Under the pieces are notes generated by a model, which saw only the letters and a list, made by a program, of their open reading frames with translations, searched no databases and was not told where the DNA came from. The position numbers were made by a program, and so were the translations under genes. A stretch of DNA of 64,000 nucleotides from Dryobates pubescens (taxonomy: Eukaryota; Chordata; Aves; Piciformes; Picidae): positions 9,773,266 to 9,837,265 of the forward strand of contig NC_071644.1 of the NCBI RefSeq assembly GCF_014839835.1, given 5' to 3'. Below are positions 1-12,200 of the stretch, piece by piece; the stretch's first letter is position 1, and each line of letters begins with the position of its first letter.

Positions 1-554
1 TTCCGCGGTAAACTCAGAGGCAGGAATCTGAGCTCTGCAGGCAAGGAAAATTGTTGGCTCCTGAATCCAGATTGGGCTGGAAAGGCTGGATCAGCTGAAA
101 CTGCAGGGTAGGGTCCTGAAAGGGGAGTTGGTGTACCTGTAGCTGCTGAGGCAGAGAGCTGCACAGAATGCATCAGGGGATGACTTGTTTTCCCTGTAGT
201 GCACCACTGCTTGGCGCATGTGGCTGCTTCCTGCCATCTAACAGGATGTGAAGGGAACTGACTCCTGCTCTGGTGTCAGCAGAAAATACTAACTTAATGC
301 AGCAATACAATGTCTCGACCCAGTGGGGAAGGATCTACAGCAGAAAGTAGTAGCGTCAAGTCCAGATGCTTGTTGATTTCACCCGTGAAGAGCGTTACTC
401 TGAGTTCTAGACACAGGCATTCATTTTCAGAGCTAGGAGCTCGCTAGTGAAGTGCCATGAGAACTTAGTATGTGACAAATTCCATAAGTGCATGAGCTTT
501 CTTTGTCAAACTTAAATATAACTTCCATGGATGTGTTTTGATTTTTGTCTCCAG
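1..554 (+). other. PER3: PER3 intron segment (5' part of the gene lies outside the window)
   Basis: No open frame here resembles a PERIOD protein. The stretch ends in a splice acceptor (TTTTTGTCTCCAG) directly before the first recognisable PER3 exon. A possible donor (CGGTAAAC) in the first ten bases could be the edge of an upstream exon, but seven bases are too few to judge. Confidence 0.6.
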
Positions 555-3448
555 GACAATAATCCAGAAGATAGTGGTAACAGTGCTAGCCATTGTGCTT
601 CTAGTGAATTTACTGACCGCTTGCTATGCGAGGACTCACAGTCGGGTATAGGTTCAGCAGCGTCAGGCAGCGGATCAGCTTTATCTGCTTCTCCAGGCTC
701 TGGCTCCAATGAGACTTCTGGTTGTGGCACAGGTAGGGAAGTTTGAGATTCAGATATTTAGTGCTAGATGGCCTGCTCATATGTTGGTAACTGATAACAA
801 GATGCTGTAATGGGAATGAAATCCTAGTAAGAGGGTCTGTGGTCTGTACTTTTAACCAGCTATCAGTATTTGAAGCCAAGTTTGTTTCAGTCACTGCAGT
901 TGGAAATGAGAATCTTAAGAAGCTCTTCCTTTAATGTGTTAGTCACTTTCATTTTGCTCATTATCATTCTTCTCTGCATTAGATACTGGGTTACATCTTG
1001 TTTGAATAAAGGTACATCTGCCTGGAGCAGGACCTCGTGAATGAGAAGCAGAGAAGTTGAACCAAATAATTATGAGAGTGAACAGAGCTTTGGACATCTT
1101 GAGTAACTTAATAGAATGCACCTTCTTTGAATTCTCAATAAGTAGTAATCCCTTGCTAGAGGAGGTGTCTGTCAGTACCTGTGTTCATATTACATATACA
1201 AGTGTTCCTTCAGGTTTTCTGCCTAATTACTAGGATTTCTCAGGCATCTGCATTCTTTTTTTTTTTTCCCATGGTAATTCTCAGCATGTAGTGGGGAAAG
1301 CAGCAAGTATTTTGCCAGTAATGATTCTTCTGAAGCTTCCAAGGAAGAGAAGAATAAGGATGCACAAGAAAAAGGGACAGCTCATAAATCCAAACATGAG
1401 TCAACCTGGATGATGATGGATCACACACCTGAGCAAGTTCTGATGACTTACCAAATGCCAAACAGGTTGGGAAATATCAATGGTTTCTGGCATGTTGTTT
1501 GGAATTGTGTATAGAACTGTAGAACTAATAATGAGGCACTGAAAAACAGTGCATATACCAATGAAACTTCAAGAAGCTGTATTAAGTTACTGCTTATGTG
1601 TTTTAAACCCTGGTTATTTCCTTTTATCTCATTTTCCCTATTTCTCTCTAACATGTAAGCTTTTTGCTGAGGTGTTAAGGTGGTTGAATTTTGTCCTGTG
1701 CTTTGAATGCATAAAGGATAAAAACACTTAGTGTTATTTGGAAGTTGCTTGCAGTTAGCTTATATATAATTTGTAACGAGATTCTGCAGTGGGCGGGGAG
1801 GAGGGGAGAGGAGGGGAAAGCAACACAAACCCAAAACAGTAAAACACAGCAAAAACAACCCCACACCAAATACTGAAAAACAGCCTTGACAGACTAGTGT
1901 TGAAAGGAGCCTTAAAAGCAAATAAGGGATAAGAAAGTATAGGTAATTTTCAGTGGCTGATGATGTCTAGGGTTCAGCCATAGGTACTAGTGAAGAGCCT
2001 CTTCCAAGGTGGTTATAGTCAGAGGATGCCTTGCCTCATCTGGTACAGCTGTGTTCACAGGTGTCTGCTACTTGCAGAATTAAAGAGGAGGTTTTGAAGA
2101 AGGATCTGGAGAAGCTGACAGTCATGCGAAGGCAGCAGCCTTGGTTCACAGATGGGCAAAAGAAGGAGCTTGCAGAGGTGCACACATGGATCAGGACCCA
2201 GACCCTCCCGCTGCAAATCAGCACCCACGTAAGGAACTGTGAAAGGGACCAGCAGTTTATTCCTGCCTTGACTAGCCACAGGCGATGCTTTTTACAGGGC
2301 TGGGCTCACTGATGAGTATCTGTAAATATAATAAGGAAATGAGCTTGAGTATGCTAGCCAGATGAGGAGTGCCAAAGTACAGGTCTTCAGGTTTATAATT
2401 TTGCTAGATAAAAGAATTCCATGTAGGAGCCACCTGTAGCCAAGTCCCTTCAGGCACAATGTCAGGTGAATAGGAATAGTAGGAGTCCTTACCTAGGGAT
2501 GTTTTTTCCTCTTAGTGTTAGGCTTTTGCTCTTTTCCTTATAAAGTTGATTGTTTCTATGATAAAATAGCATGTATCACTGGGACAGTAGTAAAGATGTT
2601 CAGCAAGCTAAAAAATGATCATAGTCACAGAGGAGATTTGGTAAGAAGCACAGAAACAGCTGAGTTCTTGAGGGTGGGTTCATTCAGCAAGAATTTTGCT
2701 ATCTTACACTGGGTTATTTTATCTAGAATAACTCCTGGGCATAACTTCATAATACATGTTAGAGAATGTCCTAAGCAGCTTGACATACTCCCAGGTGCTA
2801 TGGAGAGGAAAAGAAACAAAAGAGCACAACAGAACTAGTCCTACAAAGATCTAGAGATCCAGTGATGAGTTGTACAAGAATATTGAGGCAGACAGGGCTA
2901 TATTTCTGTATTCACGCAGCGGAAAAATCTGATGTCTGTTACAGCACTACATGCTGCACCTGCTAGGAATTTCAGATGTGGTATTCTGAGCTGAGGAGTT
3001 TATTTTTAGAGCAGAAAAATGGAGACATGTCATTAGCTCTGGAACAAATCCAGAAAGTTAGTCTTCGTTTTCCTAATACCTTGTCCATAAAATTCTTGGG
3101 TGTGCTGGTGTGATTAAGAATGCATGCTTGATCCAGATACCAAAATGATGTCCCAGTGGTCTTGCAGAAAATTCTGTTCAATGCTTACATCTTGGATGTC
3201 ATCACGTTTATTGCTATGCAAATATCAATACTTGATATCTAAGGTAATAGCTACAGCTCTTCCTAACCAGTAAGTCATGTTTCCATTATAGATTGTCATT
3301 TTCAAAGGCAGACAGGCTTGAGACAGTAGAAAGAAATGCAGGATTTCTGGTTTAGTACTTTATACCTTCATGTTCAGGGAAGTCATATGGGTTTTTTTAT
3401 CTGAAAGCTAAATCTGTGTGTTCCCCTAACCAGGGAATTCATTGCTGA
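555..3448 (+). CDS. PER3: Period circadian regulator 3, 3' end (partial, multi-exon)
   Basis: PER3 is a transcriptional repressor of the circadian clock that binds cryptochromes through its C-terminus. Visible coding exons are 555-732, 1285-1465 and 2078-2228, each with AG/GT borders and consistent phases (0 to 1, 1 to 2, 2 to 0). The first two give a Ser/Gly/Glu-rich segment like the region before the CRY-binding domain in PER2/PER3, ending in DHTPEQVLMTYQMPNR. The third encodes the CRY-binding helix region: IKEEVLKKDLEKLTVMRRQQ, then a PWFTDGQKKELAEVH motif typical of the family. A tentative last exon starts at 3434 after a good acceptor (CCCCTAACCAG) and adds only G-I-H-C before a stop at 3446-3448. 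The N-terminal PAS domains lie upstream of the window. PER3 is preferred over PER2 because of the wording of the tail and the UTS2 neighbour. The first three exons are firm; the last is a guess. Confidence 0.9.
3434..3448 (+). other. PER3: Tentative PER3 terminal coding exon (5' end)
   Basis: The preceding exon ends in phase 0 at a GTAAGG donor (2229). The strongest acceptor I find downstream is TTCCCCTAACCAG ending at 3433, with a branch-point-like CTAAC. In phase 0 it reads Gly-Ile-His-Cys-stop. Human PER3 continues with a Cys-x-x-Cys-Glu tail at this point, so a single Cys and an early stop would be a shortened tail. Another exon further downstream cannot be excluded. Confidence 0.4.
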
Positions 3449-6400
3449 GAGGATACATTGTAGGTGCAGGTACCTGCTCCTGAAAAAAAGACACCTGAAT
3501 AATCTCTTCTTTTGAGAGATTTCAGCCCATCGAAGAGAGATTTCAAGAGACCACAACAGATTATGCTATCAGGATTGACTATTTGAAATACATTCATGAA
3601 AAGGAGAATTCAAATTGCTATGTTCTTGTTCCTTTTTAAAGGGCTGTGTGACGTGTGACATTGGGGAAGCAAGTTGTGAGGCTGCAATGGCTGATGACAA
3701 TGTGAAAAACAAAGGGAAATCACCTCCACTCCTGCAAGAGTGAAGACAGCAACACTTGTTTCAGTAAACCTGCTTGGTGGAATTCCCATCTGCTTTTCCT
3801 CTGGCTCTGGCTGTCTCTTCCCAAAATGAGCAGTCCTACATGAAACTAAATCTTCTTCCATTATCCTTTCACTCCTGGCATGACTTTGAAGACAATATTT
3901 CACTGGGAAGCTGTTTCCCTTTGTGACCTCACAGAATGGGTTGTGTTTCTAACTTTTGATTGCTCAATGATGAGCAAAATACAGAGGTGTTTTGGGGTTG
4001 ATTGGTTGGTTTGAACTTCCCAAGAGTCTGGAAAGATGCAGTGATTAAGTGATGAACGTAAGAGGTGCAGCATGTTTGCTCTCCAAGTAAGGTAGATGTG
4101 TTGGAATCAACTTTGAAACTAAGCTACAGCAAAGTGTTCTTCATTTTCATTTGTTCAGTGTTTAAAGTTCTAAACTGAAGATCCTAATACTGTGAGGCTC
4201 TAAAATCATCGTAGCTGATTTAAGAATCCACTAGGGGGTTTAATGAGCAGCTAAAAATTGGCCAAGTTACTCTGCATCAAAATGCCTTCCACCAGCTTGT
4301 GCCCATCTGAGAAGTAAACTGAAGTGAAAAGCAGAAAAGCCACTCCCTGTGTGTGTTGTGATGAGTGTTTTGGAACCTAATTGGTGTATAGCTTTTGCTT
4401 TTGTTTCTGGAGATAGATGTTTAAAATTAATTGAGGGTAACTTTTGCAAATCTGCTAGAGATTAGATGATAAGAAACAAACCAAAAAGCAGAAGTGACAT
4501 TTCAGGAGTTATTTCCCTTACACAGGATTTGCTTTATCATAAAAGACACATGGGAAACCTTCTGTACCCTGGCACTGTAGCCTAGTTATCAGTTCAAGTA
4601 GCTGTGTGCAGTCTTTGATCTTACGTTGCTAGCACTCTGGAAGGCAGGTTTGTTTTCTTGTTGTTGTATTAGAGTACTTAGGGAAGTGTAATCCAGACAT
4701 AGCAAATGGAAGGACACTTCAGGCAGTTTCCCTGTATTTTGTTTGTGTTGTGGTGATGCCAAAACCAAAAAGAGATTGATCTTCATTTATTCTGTTTTCT
4801 TGAAACTTCATATGTTGGAGAGTCAGACTTGGAACATGAAACCACATATTTATTATTTCCTACCATTGTTAACCCCCTGTACAAGTTTTGACTTCTTTAT
4901 AATGGAGTTTCTGGGTGTTGAGAACCATGGATGGGAAAATGAACTTGTGCACAGCTTGAGTTTGTTGATCTGTAACTGCTTTCAGTATGTAAAAGGACTT
5001 CTTGTGTTAATACTTCCAGCTTAAAGCTGTGTCTCATAAAGTGCTCTTCAAGAAGACACAATTCACTAAAACCTAGCAAATTTTGTCTTATCTCCCCTTT
5101 GTTTATCAAAAGCTGGATGTAATCAAATGTTCCTTGCGCTGTTAATCACCCTAGCCTTCACAACAAAGTGTTTTAAGAATGTCATAGGTTACTCATCCCT
5201 TCCTTCAGTGTCACTCTTGCTTTTCTGCTGTGAAGGATTTTCACCTCTTCAATTTTATTCTCAAGTAAGCTTCAAGTTGTTGAGTAAGTCAAAAATACTG
5301 TGATCTGCAGATCATTGAAGGAAAGCTCTATTTATCTAAAGGTTTTTGTTACTTACAGTGACAATCTTTGTCGCTAAAGCTTCTATCAAGCAAAACTATT
5401 TCTGTAGAAGTTCACGTTTTCAAGGCTAGTTTGTCCCCAGCTCCCTTTCTCTGTTCATAACTTTTGTTTTCTGTTCATTCTTTCTCTTCTTTATCTGTCG
5501 CTCATTTTTTTCAGCTTTGTTTTTTCGTGTGGTGTGAAGCAGCAGAGCACTGCACATCCTCAGTACTTTCTGTGTTCACACTTTAAACACTTTGTAAATG
5601 GGAAACCTCACAAGGTGTTTACAAATAGCAAGTTCTGTATGCAAGTAGGAAAATTTGGGCAATCCTTTGTACCTTTCCTAGGCTTTTTCCAGCACTTTCC
5701 CAATGTGGCATTCTGCTTTATGACCACACTGCTCTAAAACATGTAAGAAGTGTCTTTCTCTATAGCTTCTTCTCTTATGTGGGAAGCTTCTTAACTAACT
5801 CAACAGTCAAATTAGACTGATGCACTAGAATCCACTCTAGTTAGCTGTGCTTAAATTAAAATGACTGCTTTAAAGTATTTTGAGGCTTAGTGAAATGGAT
5901 TAATTTGAATACTCCAGGTAAAGACAGCTGTCTCCTTCAAAATAATTCAAAAGTGTAAGCCAGAAGGGAAGTGTAGATCATTAACTCTTTTGCTGTACAT
6001 TATTTCCAGTGTTTAGTCCCTGAGTATGGGGTGGCTCAGCAGGCATAGGTGTCATCTGTTTTGTGACACAGTGGGACTTGGCTTAGGAGAATGGCAGTGT
6101 GTAACCTAGTGTGTGAATAATGCTTTTCATCCACTGGTGTGGAAATGTGAGAAAGAGGACTGTCATTGTATGAAAGAGGCAGAAACAGGAAGGATTTGCA
6201 CAGATACTTGCCCCTAGTTCATACCAAGAGTATAATTTGGGGATCTTCACTCACTGTATTCTGTGCTGTCTTTGCTACAAGCTTTAAGATTGACCTGTAC
6301 ATAAAAACTTGATCCTATTAAATACATTTCTTGTTTGGAGCTGTTAGCCCTCTTATACAGCCTATTGCTATGAATTTGTGACAGTAGGGTCCGTGAAACA

Positions 6401-7480
6401 GCAGAAGTCCTAGGCGTTTTTTGTACTGCTGTCAACACCATACCTTGTGACTGTATGTAACAAAGGTGCATGGGCCTAGGAGCTTGAATTCAGAGTTTGT
6501 AGTCTGAGCTGCATCTCAGCTGCATGAGACCTTTTCTGGGACTGCACTGAGGTATGGAAGAAATTGTGGCGTGGGAGAAGAGTGCAAGAGGAACGGAGAG
6601 GTGAATTGGTGCCTGTGTGGTGATGAAACAACATTGTTTGCCCCAAACCACAAATGATCTTGGCTGCAAACCAGATTTAAGACAAAAAAAGAGTTTTCCA
6701 GGCTACTTTTTAATCCAGTAGAATCACAAGCAAATGCCTTATCAAGCCTTTTAGGATGGACCTTGTTTCCATAAGTTTTCTGGAACTGGTAGGTTTTATT
6801 TCAGCTTATACTAATGTGTCAGTCTTTGTAGTTTGCTGAGTAGTCAAAGTGAGATCCAGTTCTGATCTGAAAGACCAGTGGAGTAAATCCTGCAGCCAGA
6901 TTTGCACCTACTGCTTTGTTCATGTGACTTTGCTTTGCCCGGCATAACTAAAAGATTGCTTGGAAGGTTACTTTCCAGGTCATCAAAGGGAAAATGTGCA
7001 AGTACAGCAGTAATACCACCCCCTGTGGGGGCTTCAGCAGGTTGGAAGCCTTTGGTGGATTTCACTGGCAATTTTTTTGTCGTTGTATTCATAAATAGAG
7101 AGTTATGTTTTTAAAAGATGAATTGATGTGCAGGTCTTTTCCTGGCATTGCTATGGACAGAAGGGACCCTGGTGTAATTTTACAGTGTGATACGTTTTCA
7201 CTGAATGAGCAACGTCTTGGTAAGTTTATCTTCCAGCTGAGTAGTTTTAAATCACAATCAAATGGTTTTTTACATCGGTTGATAGGAATATTTTATGGAA
7301 ATAATCTTTAGCTGTGCTTGGATTTACAGTTGTGATTTTAACTGTCCACTTTAAAGGAGCTTACAGTTTTATAAATAAAACTAAAAAACATACTGCAAAG
7401 AACTCGGGGGGTTGTGTGTGCCCTTCTGTTGGTAACTGCTAGAAAACAGGCTGCTCTCACTCTACCTTGTGCACTTCAGG
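3449..7480 (+). other. PER3 3'UTR and/or intergenic DNA, no gene seen
   Basis: No frame here looks like a conserved protein on either strand. An AATAAA at 7374-7379, followed by a GT-rich stretch, is the best plus-strand poly(A) site and could close a long PER3 3'UTR. ATTAAA near 5857 is a weaker candidate. No interspersed repeat was recognised before 7481. Confidence 0.45.
7374..7379 (+). terminator. PER3: Candidate poly(A) signal AATAAA for PER3
   Basis: A canonical hexamer, followed within about 40 bases by a GT-rich element (GGTTGTGTGTG). It lies about 3.9 kb after the tentative PER3 stop, so the link to PER3 is inference. Confidence 0.35.
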
Positions 7481-8470
7481 TCATAGAATCAGAGACTCAT
7501 TAAGGTTGGGAAAGACCTTCAAGATCATTGAGTCCAACCATAACTGTGACCACCAAACCATATTCTGCAGTGCCACATCTACAGCTTCTTGAACACCTCC
7601 GGGGAAGAGTCTGCCTGGCTGTGCCATGGGCTGCAAGGAGAATGCCGTGGCAGATGGTCTCAAAGGCTTTGCTAGAATCCAGGTAGACAATGTCACAGCC
7701 TTTCCCTCATCACCTGGTCACAGAAAGAGATGAGGTTGGGCAAGCAGAACATGCCTTTCATGAACCCATGCTGGCTCCCTGTCAGGAGGCTATTGAATAC
7801 TCTGAGGATAATGGGTCTGATTTCTAAGGACTGAGACATGGCATTAAGTACCCCATCCTTTTCCTCAGCCTCAATAGCAGTGTTTCCCCCTGCATCCAGT
7901 GCAGAGTAGGCATTTTCCTTGGCTTTTTTTGTTGCCATCAATGGATTTGTAAAAGCCTGGGTTGTTATCCCTCAAGGCTGTGGCCAGGTTGAATTCTGGC
8001 TGCCTCTCTTTCCAAAGGTGGTCAACCCTCCTTTTGTTCCTGAGCCTCTGCAAGAGTTCCCTGTTTAGCCAGGCCAAGTATCTTCCCCAACAGTTCATTT
8101 TGTGACACGTGGGGAAAGCCTGCCCCTGTACCTCTAAGACTCTTCTTGAAGACCATCCTGCCTTCCTGGACCCCTCTGCCATTCAGGCCTGTCGCCCAAG
8201 GGACACTCTTAACAAGTGTCCTGAACACTCTGAAGTCTGCACTCTGGAAGTCCATGGTAGTGGTTTTACTGACCCCTCCTCAGTTCACCAAGAATCGAGA
8301 ATTCTATGATTTCAGGATCACTGAGCCCAAGACAGCCTCTGACCACCACATCACCCAGCAGTCCTTCCCTGTTTGTAAACTAGGTCCAGCAAGGTACCTC
8401 CCCTGCTAGGCTCATTTACCAGCTGTGTCAGAAGTTCTCTTCCCCACGCTCCAGGAGCCTGTGCATCACT
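7481..8470 (-). mobile_element. CR1 LINE fragment with decayed, internally deleted ORF2
   Basis: Read on the minus strand, the segment carries pieces of the CR1 reverse transcriptase ORF in order. Near 8400-8440 is a block like NEPSRGGTLLDLVYKQ at the end of the endonuclease region. At 7920-8070 is LNRELLQRLRNKRRVDHLWK then DNNPGFYKSI. At 7730-7800 is the RT block SQHGFMKGMFCLPNLISF, leading to SSKAFETICHGIL near 7660. The sequence then jumps directly to a CR1 C-terminal stretch (VQEAVDVALQNMV) and the 3' tail with GAGTCTCTGATTCTATGA at 7481. The RT catalytic core is therefore missing, and the frames are interrupted by stops and shifts. The element is non-functional and old. Confidence 0.85.
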
Positions 8471-9134
8471 GTCAGGTGAAGTTTACTTCAAGCTTTCTGT
8501 GAGCCTTGATTAGCCTGAGCAGAGATTTACACAAAGTGTTTATTGAACAAGGTGGGGCATCACAACTCTGACTGCAGCCAGGGTGAAAGCCTGGCCCTTG
8601 ACAGCTGTAATGTTTACCTTCCAGCTGCACTGGGAGGTAATTGCAGTTCTTAAACCATGTGCTACCCAGAGGGAGCCCTGTTGCCTGGGGATGCAGGGAG
8701 CTAGGCAAAGTGCTGCAAAGGGGTGGATATGTGAGCCTTTCTTTACCAAGGGACCAAGAGAAACATCTCTCCAGTGGTAGTGGGAGCCGATGCTTGCTTG
8801 TGACACGTGCTTGGGGTTTATGTAGTGCCTTAAGGATGGCCGGAGGGAACTGGGTGTTGTTAAGTGACCATCCCTCACAGGCTCAACATCATCAGGGAAT
8901 GCAGCAATAACCTTTTTGGTCAAGTGACCAGGTGACAAATGAGAAAGTGCTCTTGCCTCTGGATTTAGATGCAGTTGAAGGCATTAGTCTTCTGGGGGAT
9001 GTTTAATGGGGCCCATGGGAATCTTTGCTTCCCCTGCCCAAGTTCTCTTAATGTTGCATATTTATTATTTTCTTCCCATTACTTTCTTCCTGTTGTGCAG
9101 AACTCTAAGAAAATATTACGCTGCTCGCATAATA
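8471..9134. other. Non-coding stretch between CR1 relic and UTS2 3' end
   Basis: A minus-strand open frame of about 130 codons crosses 8540-8938 but begins without an ATG-based start and resembles nothing I recognise. A minus-strand AATAAA lies at 8539-8544. No gene is called. Confidence 0.4.
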
Positions 9135-9152
9135 ATTGCAAAACATCAAGAA

Positions 9153-9158
9153 TTTATT
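9153..9158 (-). terminator. UTS2: UTS2 poly(A) signal AATAAA
   Basis: The plus strand reads TTTATT, which is AATAAA on the minus strand, about 113 bases after the UTS2 stop codon. The transcript would then end near 9135. Confidence 0.7.
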
Positions 9159-9270
9159 CATTTCCAAGTAGTGTAGAGTGTAAATTTAGGAGCTGTCTTC
9201 ATTCTCATCTTAAGTCAAGCAAATCTATATACATGTTTTCGGACATCTATGTAAATTATGCAGCCAAAGT

Positions 9271-12200
9271 TTACACACAGTATTTCCAGAAGCACTCAGA
9301 AAGATTCCCACGTTTCTTGTACTGTTTCCTGTCCTTGGTCAAGAAGCGGCCCAGCAAAGCAGTTCGAGGATGATTTTCAGAGAAAGCCTGAAGTCAAACA
9401 GCATTAGAGAGGTTACTGCTGGGTGCTAAATGTTTCCAGTGGGAAAGCATTGCTCTTCACTGCCCCAGCTGATCACCCAGCCCTGCGTTCTGACCGGAGG
9501 AAGGAGCAGTGGGTGCCCAGTGTGCCCTCTGATTTAAATGATGCACTAAAACTAGTCCCTGTCTCCTGCCTTTAGTGCAGCAGATGAGTGAACAGGAATT
9601 GTGATCTCCTTTTGCCTGGTGGTTCACAGCAAGTCTGATCACCCTGTGTAGCCTGTGTTGTAGGGTGGGGAAAGGATGGCACGCAGCTAATGCTGACTAA
9701 TGTACTGGCCTGGTCTGGCAAAGCTGGAAGTCAGTGTCTCTTAGAAAGCTGTTTTTCTATGGGGCAAAGGTAGAGTGTTTTAGAATTAAATGCTCTGGAT
9801 TACTTGCTCTTATTTTATGCTTGTTTGTTTGTTTCATTTGAATTCCTTTCGAAGCTTATCTGCTAAGTGATTTCAGCTTCAGCAACACCGTGACATGCTT
9901 TAGTCTATGTTATCTATGATGTCTATGGATCTTAAATTTTGTCTCAGTAACAATACTGCCATAGTTTATAATAAGGACTCTTAACATGCTTCTGAGACAG
10001 GTGGTCATTTACTTACCTCTCTGATATTTTCTCTCGGGCTATAGCTGCTGTAGCTAAGACCTGGTAGAGGGGAGACATAATGAAATGTTTCACTATTTAG
10101 AACTTGTGAGTCTACACAAATCATTCTTCTGTCCCATAATGACATAGCCAGCAGAAGTCTTGAACTGGAGTGTGCAGAGAACTAGACAAAAATCCCTTTT
10201 GCACATCAAATTGTTGTAGTACACAGCTCCAGCAGGATCTAGGGACACTGCATATGCAAGCTGTGCTATCCTCCTCAGCAGGCATCTGTTGTGTCTATTG
10301 CACCACTGAACCATCTACTGCTAGTGACTCTGCACTGTCTACAAGTATTGATTTTGTAATTTTTTTTAAGAGACTTAATATTTTATTTTGTTTGCTCACT
10401 TCTTCTAGGCCAATCTTTGACTTGCTCAGTTCTGTGGAGGTTTTGCTGAACTAGTTTGGAAACTTTTCCAGCAAGTACTGAGCTGCAAGTATGGCTGCTC
10501 AGCAGGTTTCCCCAAGGTCCCAGGTAACTAAATGACATCTGTCTGTTGTACACAGAAGGCTGTACTTCAGTAAATATCCCAGAGTCAGGGCACAATATCT
10601 AAGGAAGCTGGGCATGCAAGCCGTGGGCAGTCTCCTGCAAATTGCTGTGGTAAATCCTCACCCGCTTTGTTGTCTTCAGTCAGTGTGCCCAAGAGCTCTG
10701 GCAAAAACTGAAGCAGGGCAGCGCTTCCTAGGCTTCCCAGGCGCTCCAGATTCAATCTCGAATCTTGGTCGGCTGCAAATGGAAGATGACAAAAGCAGGC
10801 ACACAGTCAGGCTTTTGCTCTGATCCCTGTTTCACTCTGCCTCTTGGCCCCACCTGCTGAAGATCATCATTACATCAGTCGTCTGTCCTCATTCAGTGAC
10901 TTATGTTAGAGGATAGTTGGTGTAGTTGTTGGGTTCTTTCTCGTTCAAAGCTTTGAGAAAAGACACTTTCCTGCTGTCAAGCTCAGGTTCTCATTTCTCT
11001 GGCAGATCTTTCTTTAAGAAAGTCTTTTGAAGAATAGCAGCCCTCCCATTGCTTGGGGAATTTACACCCTAATCCTGGTACTCAACTGTAGAAATCCCAG
11101 ACTTGTATATAATTGCTTTTATTATTTAGTCCATTTTTTATCAACTAGGTCCTGTACTGGAGCTTTTCAATGCATAAAGGACAGGAATAAGTGTAGGAAA
11201 TCTTAAAACTTATTTTGGCAGCTGTGCTTCTCAGTGCCTTTCAATCTGCTCTCTCCTTTAATGCATGCACCAGTACAGATACTAATACTTTTGCTGAAAC
11301 TACAGATTGCTGCTAACTGATGGAGTTACTTTGCATGTGCGTAGGGTAGTTAGAATTCTGCAGCTAGCCTGTGCCCCAGGGCACGTGGCCAACAGGAGCC
11401 CCTAGCAATCTTGTACTTCAGGCAAAATAAGTCTTTTGTATTCTGAGCAGCAAATTTCATCTTTGCTGATGTACAGCAGATGTTCAAAATGGTGGGCAAC
11501 AAGAGGGTGCTGTTCTCAAACTCTAGTTCTTTAGATGAGTAAGTTTGTAGTTGCACCGTTAGGTGATACTACGGAGTTTTAGTTGCCGTTATCCTCAAGG
11601 ATGGGTGAGAATGTATAGCTCCTCAATAGGGAATGAGAACATAAACTGCTGAAAATAATCCCCCACTATTGCAAAAATTTGGACCAAGCTCAAGAGCTTG
11701 AAGACCCTGGGTATCCACTTTTTAGTTTGTTCATGGTACAGAAGGACAATTGCAAAGGACAGTGGGGATGTTTGCTTTGAAATCTAAAGAAAAGCAACAA
11801 ACAAAACAATCCTATTCCATACAGAGTTCTACTTCTGTCTTACCCAGCCTAGAGACTTTATATTAGCAAAGAAGATTTAATAATCCTAATGGATGTCTTC
11901 AAACAAATGCAGTAATTGTTAAAGCCAGATTGTTCACCCTGTGATGTGATAGATGTTATCCATACTGAGTCATGGTTTCCTGTTCAATACAACTTACATA
12001 GTGGAAGGCTTGAGAAGATGCTGGCATACAGAGTCCAAGATTTTCAAAGCAAACTAGGAGTTACTCGATACCTGTACACCAGCACACCAGCTGCTGCACC
12101 TGCAAAGCAGGTAAGAACAGCCATTTCTTAATAGTCAGCTTTATGCAGTAAGTTTGTGGTTGATTTGCCTGTTTTTTCACAAATACTTCCAGCACAGGGC

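Noticed and set aside
8540-8938. Minus-strand frame of 132 codons with a TATA-like sequence upstream and AATAAA near its end
   Set aside because: I considered a solitary LTR or a small gene, but found no matching ends, no target-site duplication and no family resemblance.
11916-12131. Plus-strand exon-like frame ending at GCAG/GTAAGA, antisense to UTS2 intron 1
   Set aside because: No partner exon or acceptor with matching phase was found, and the peptide resembles nothing known.
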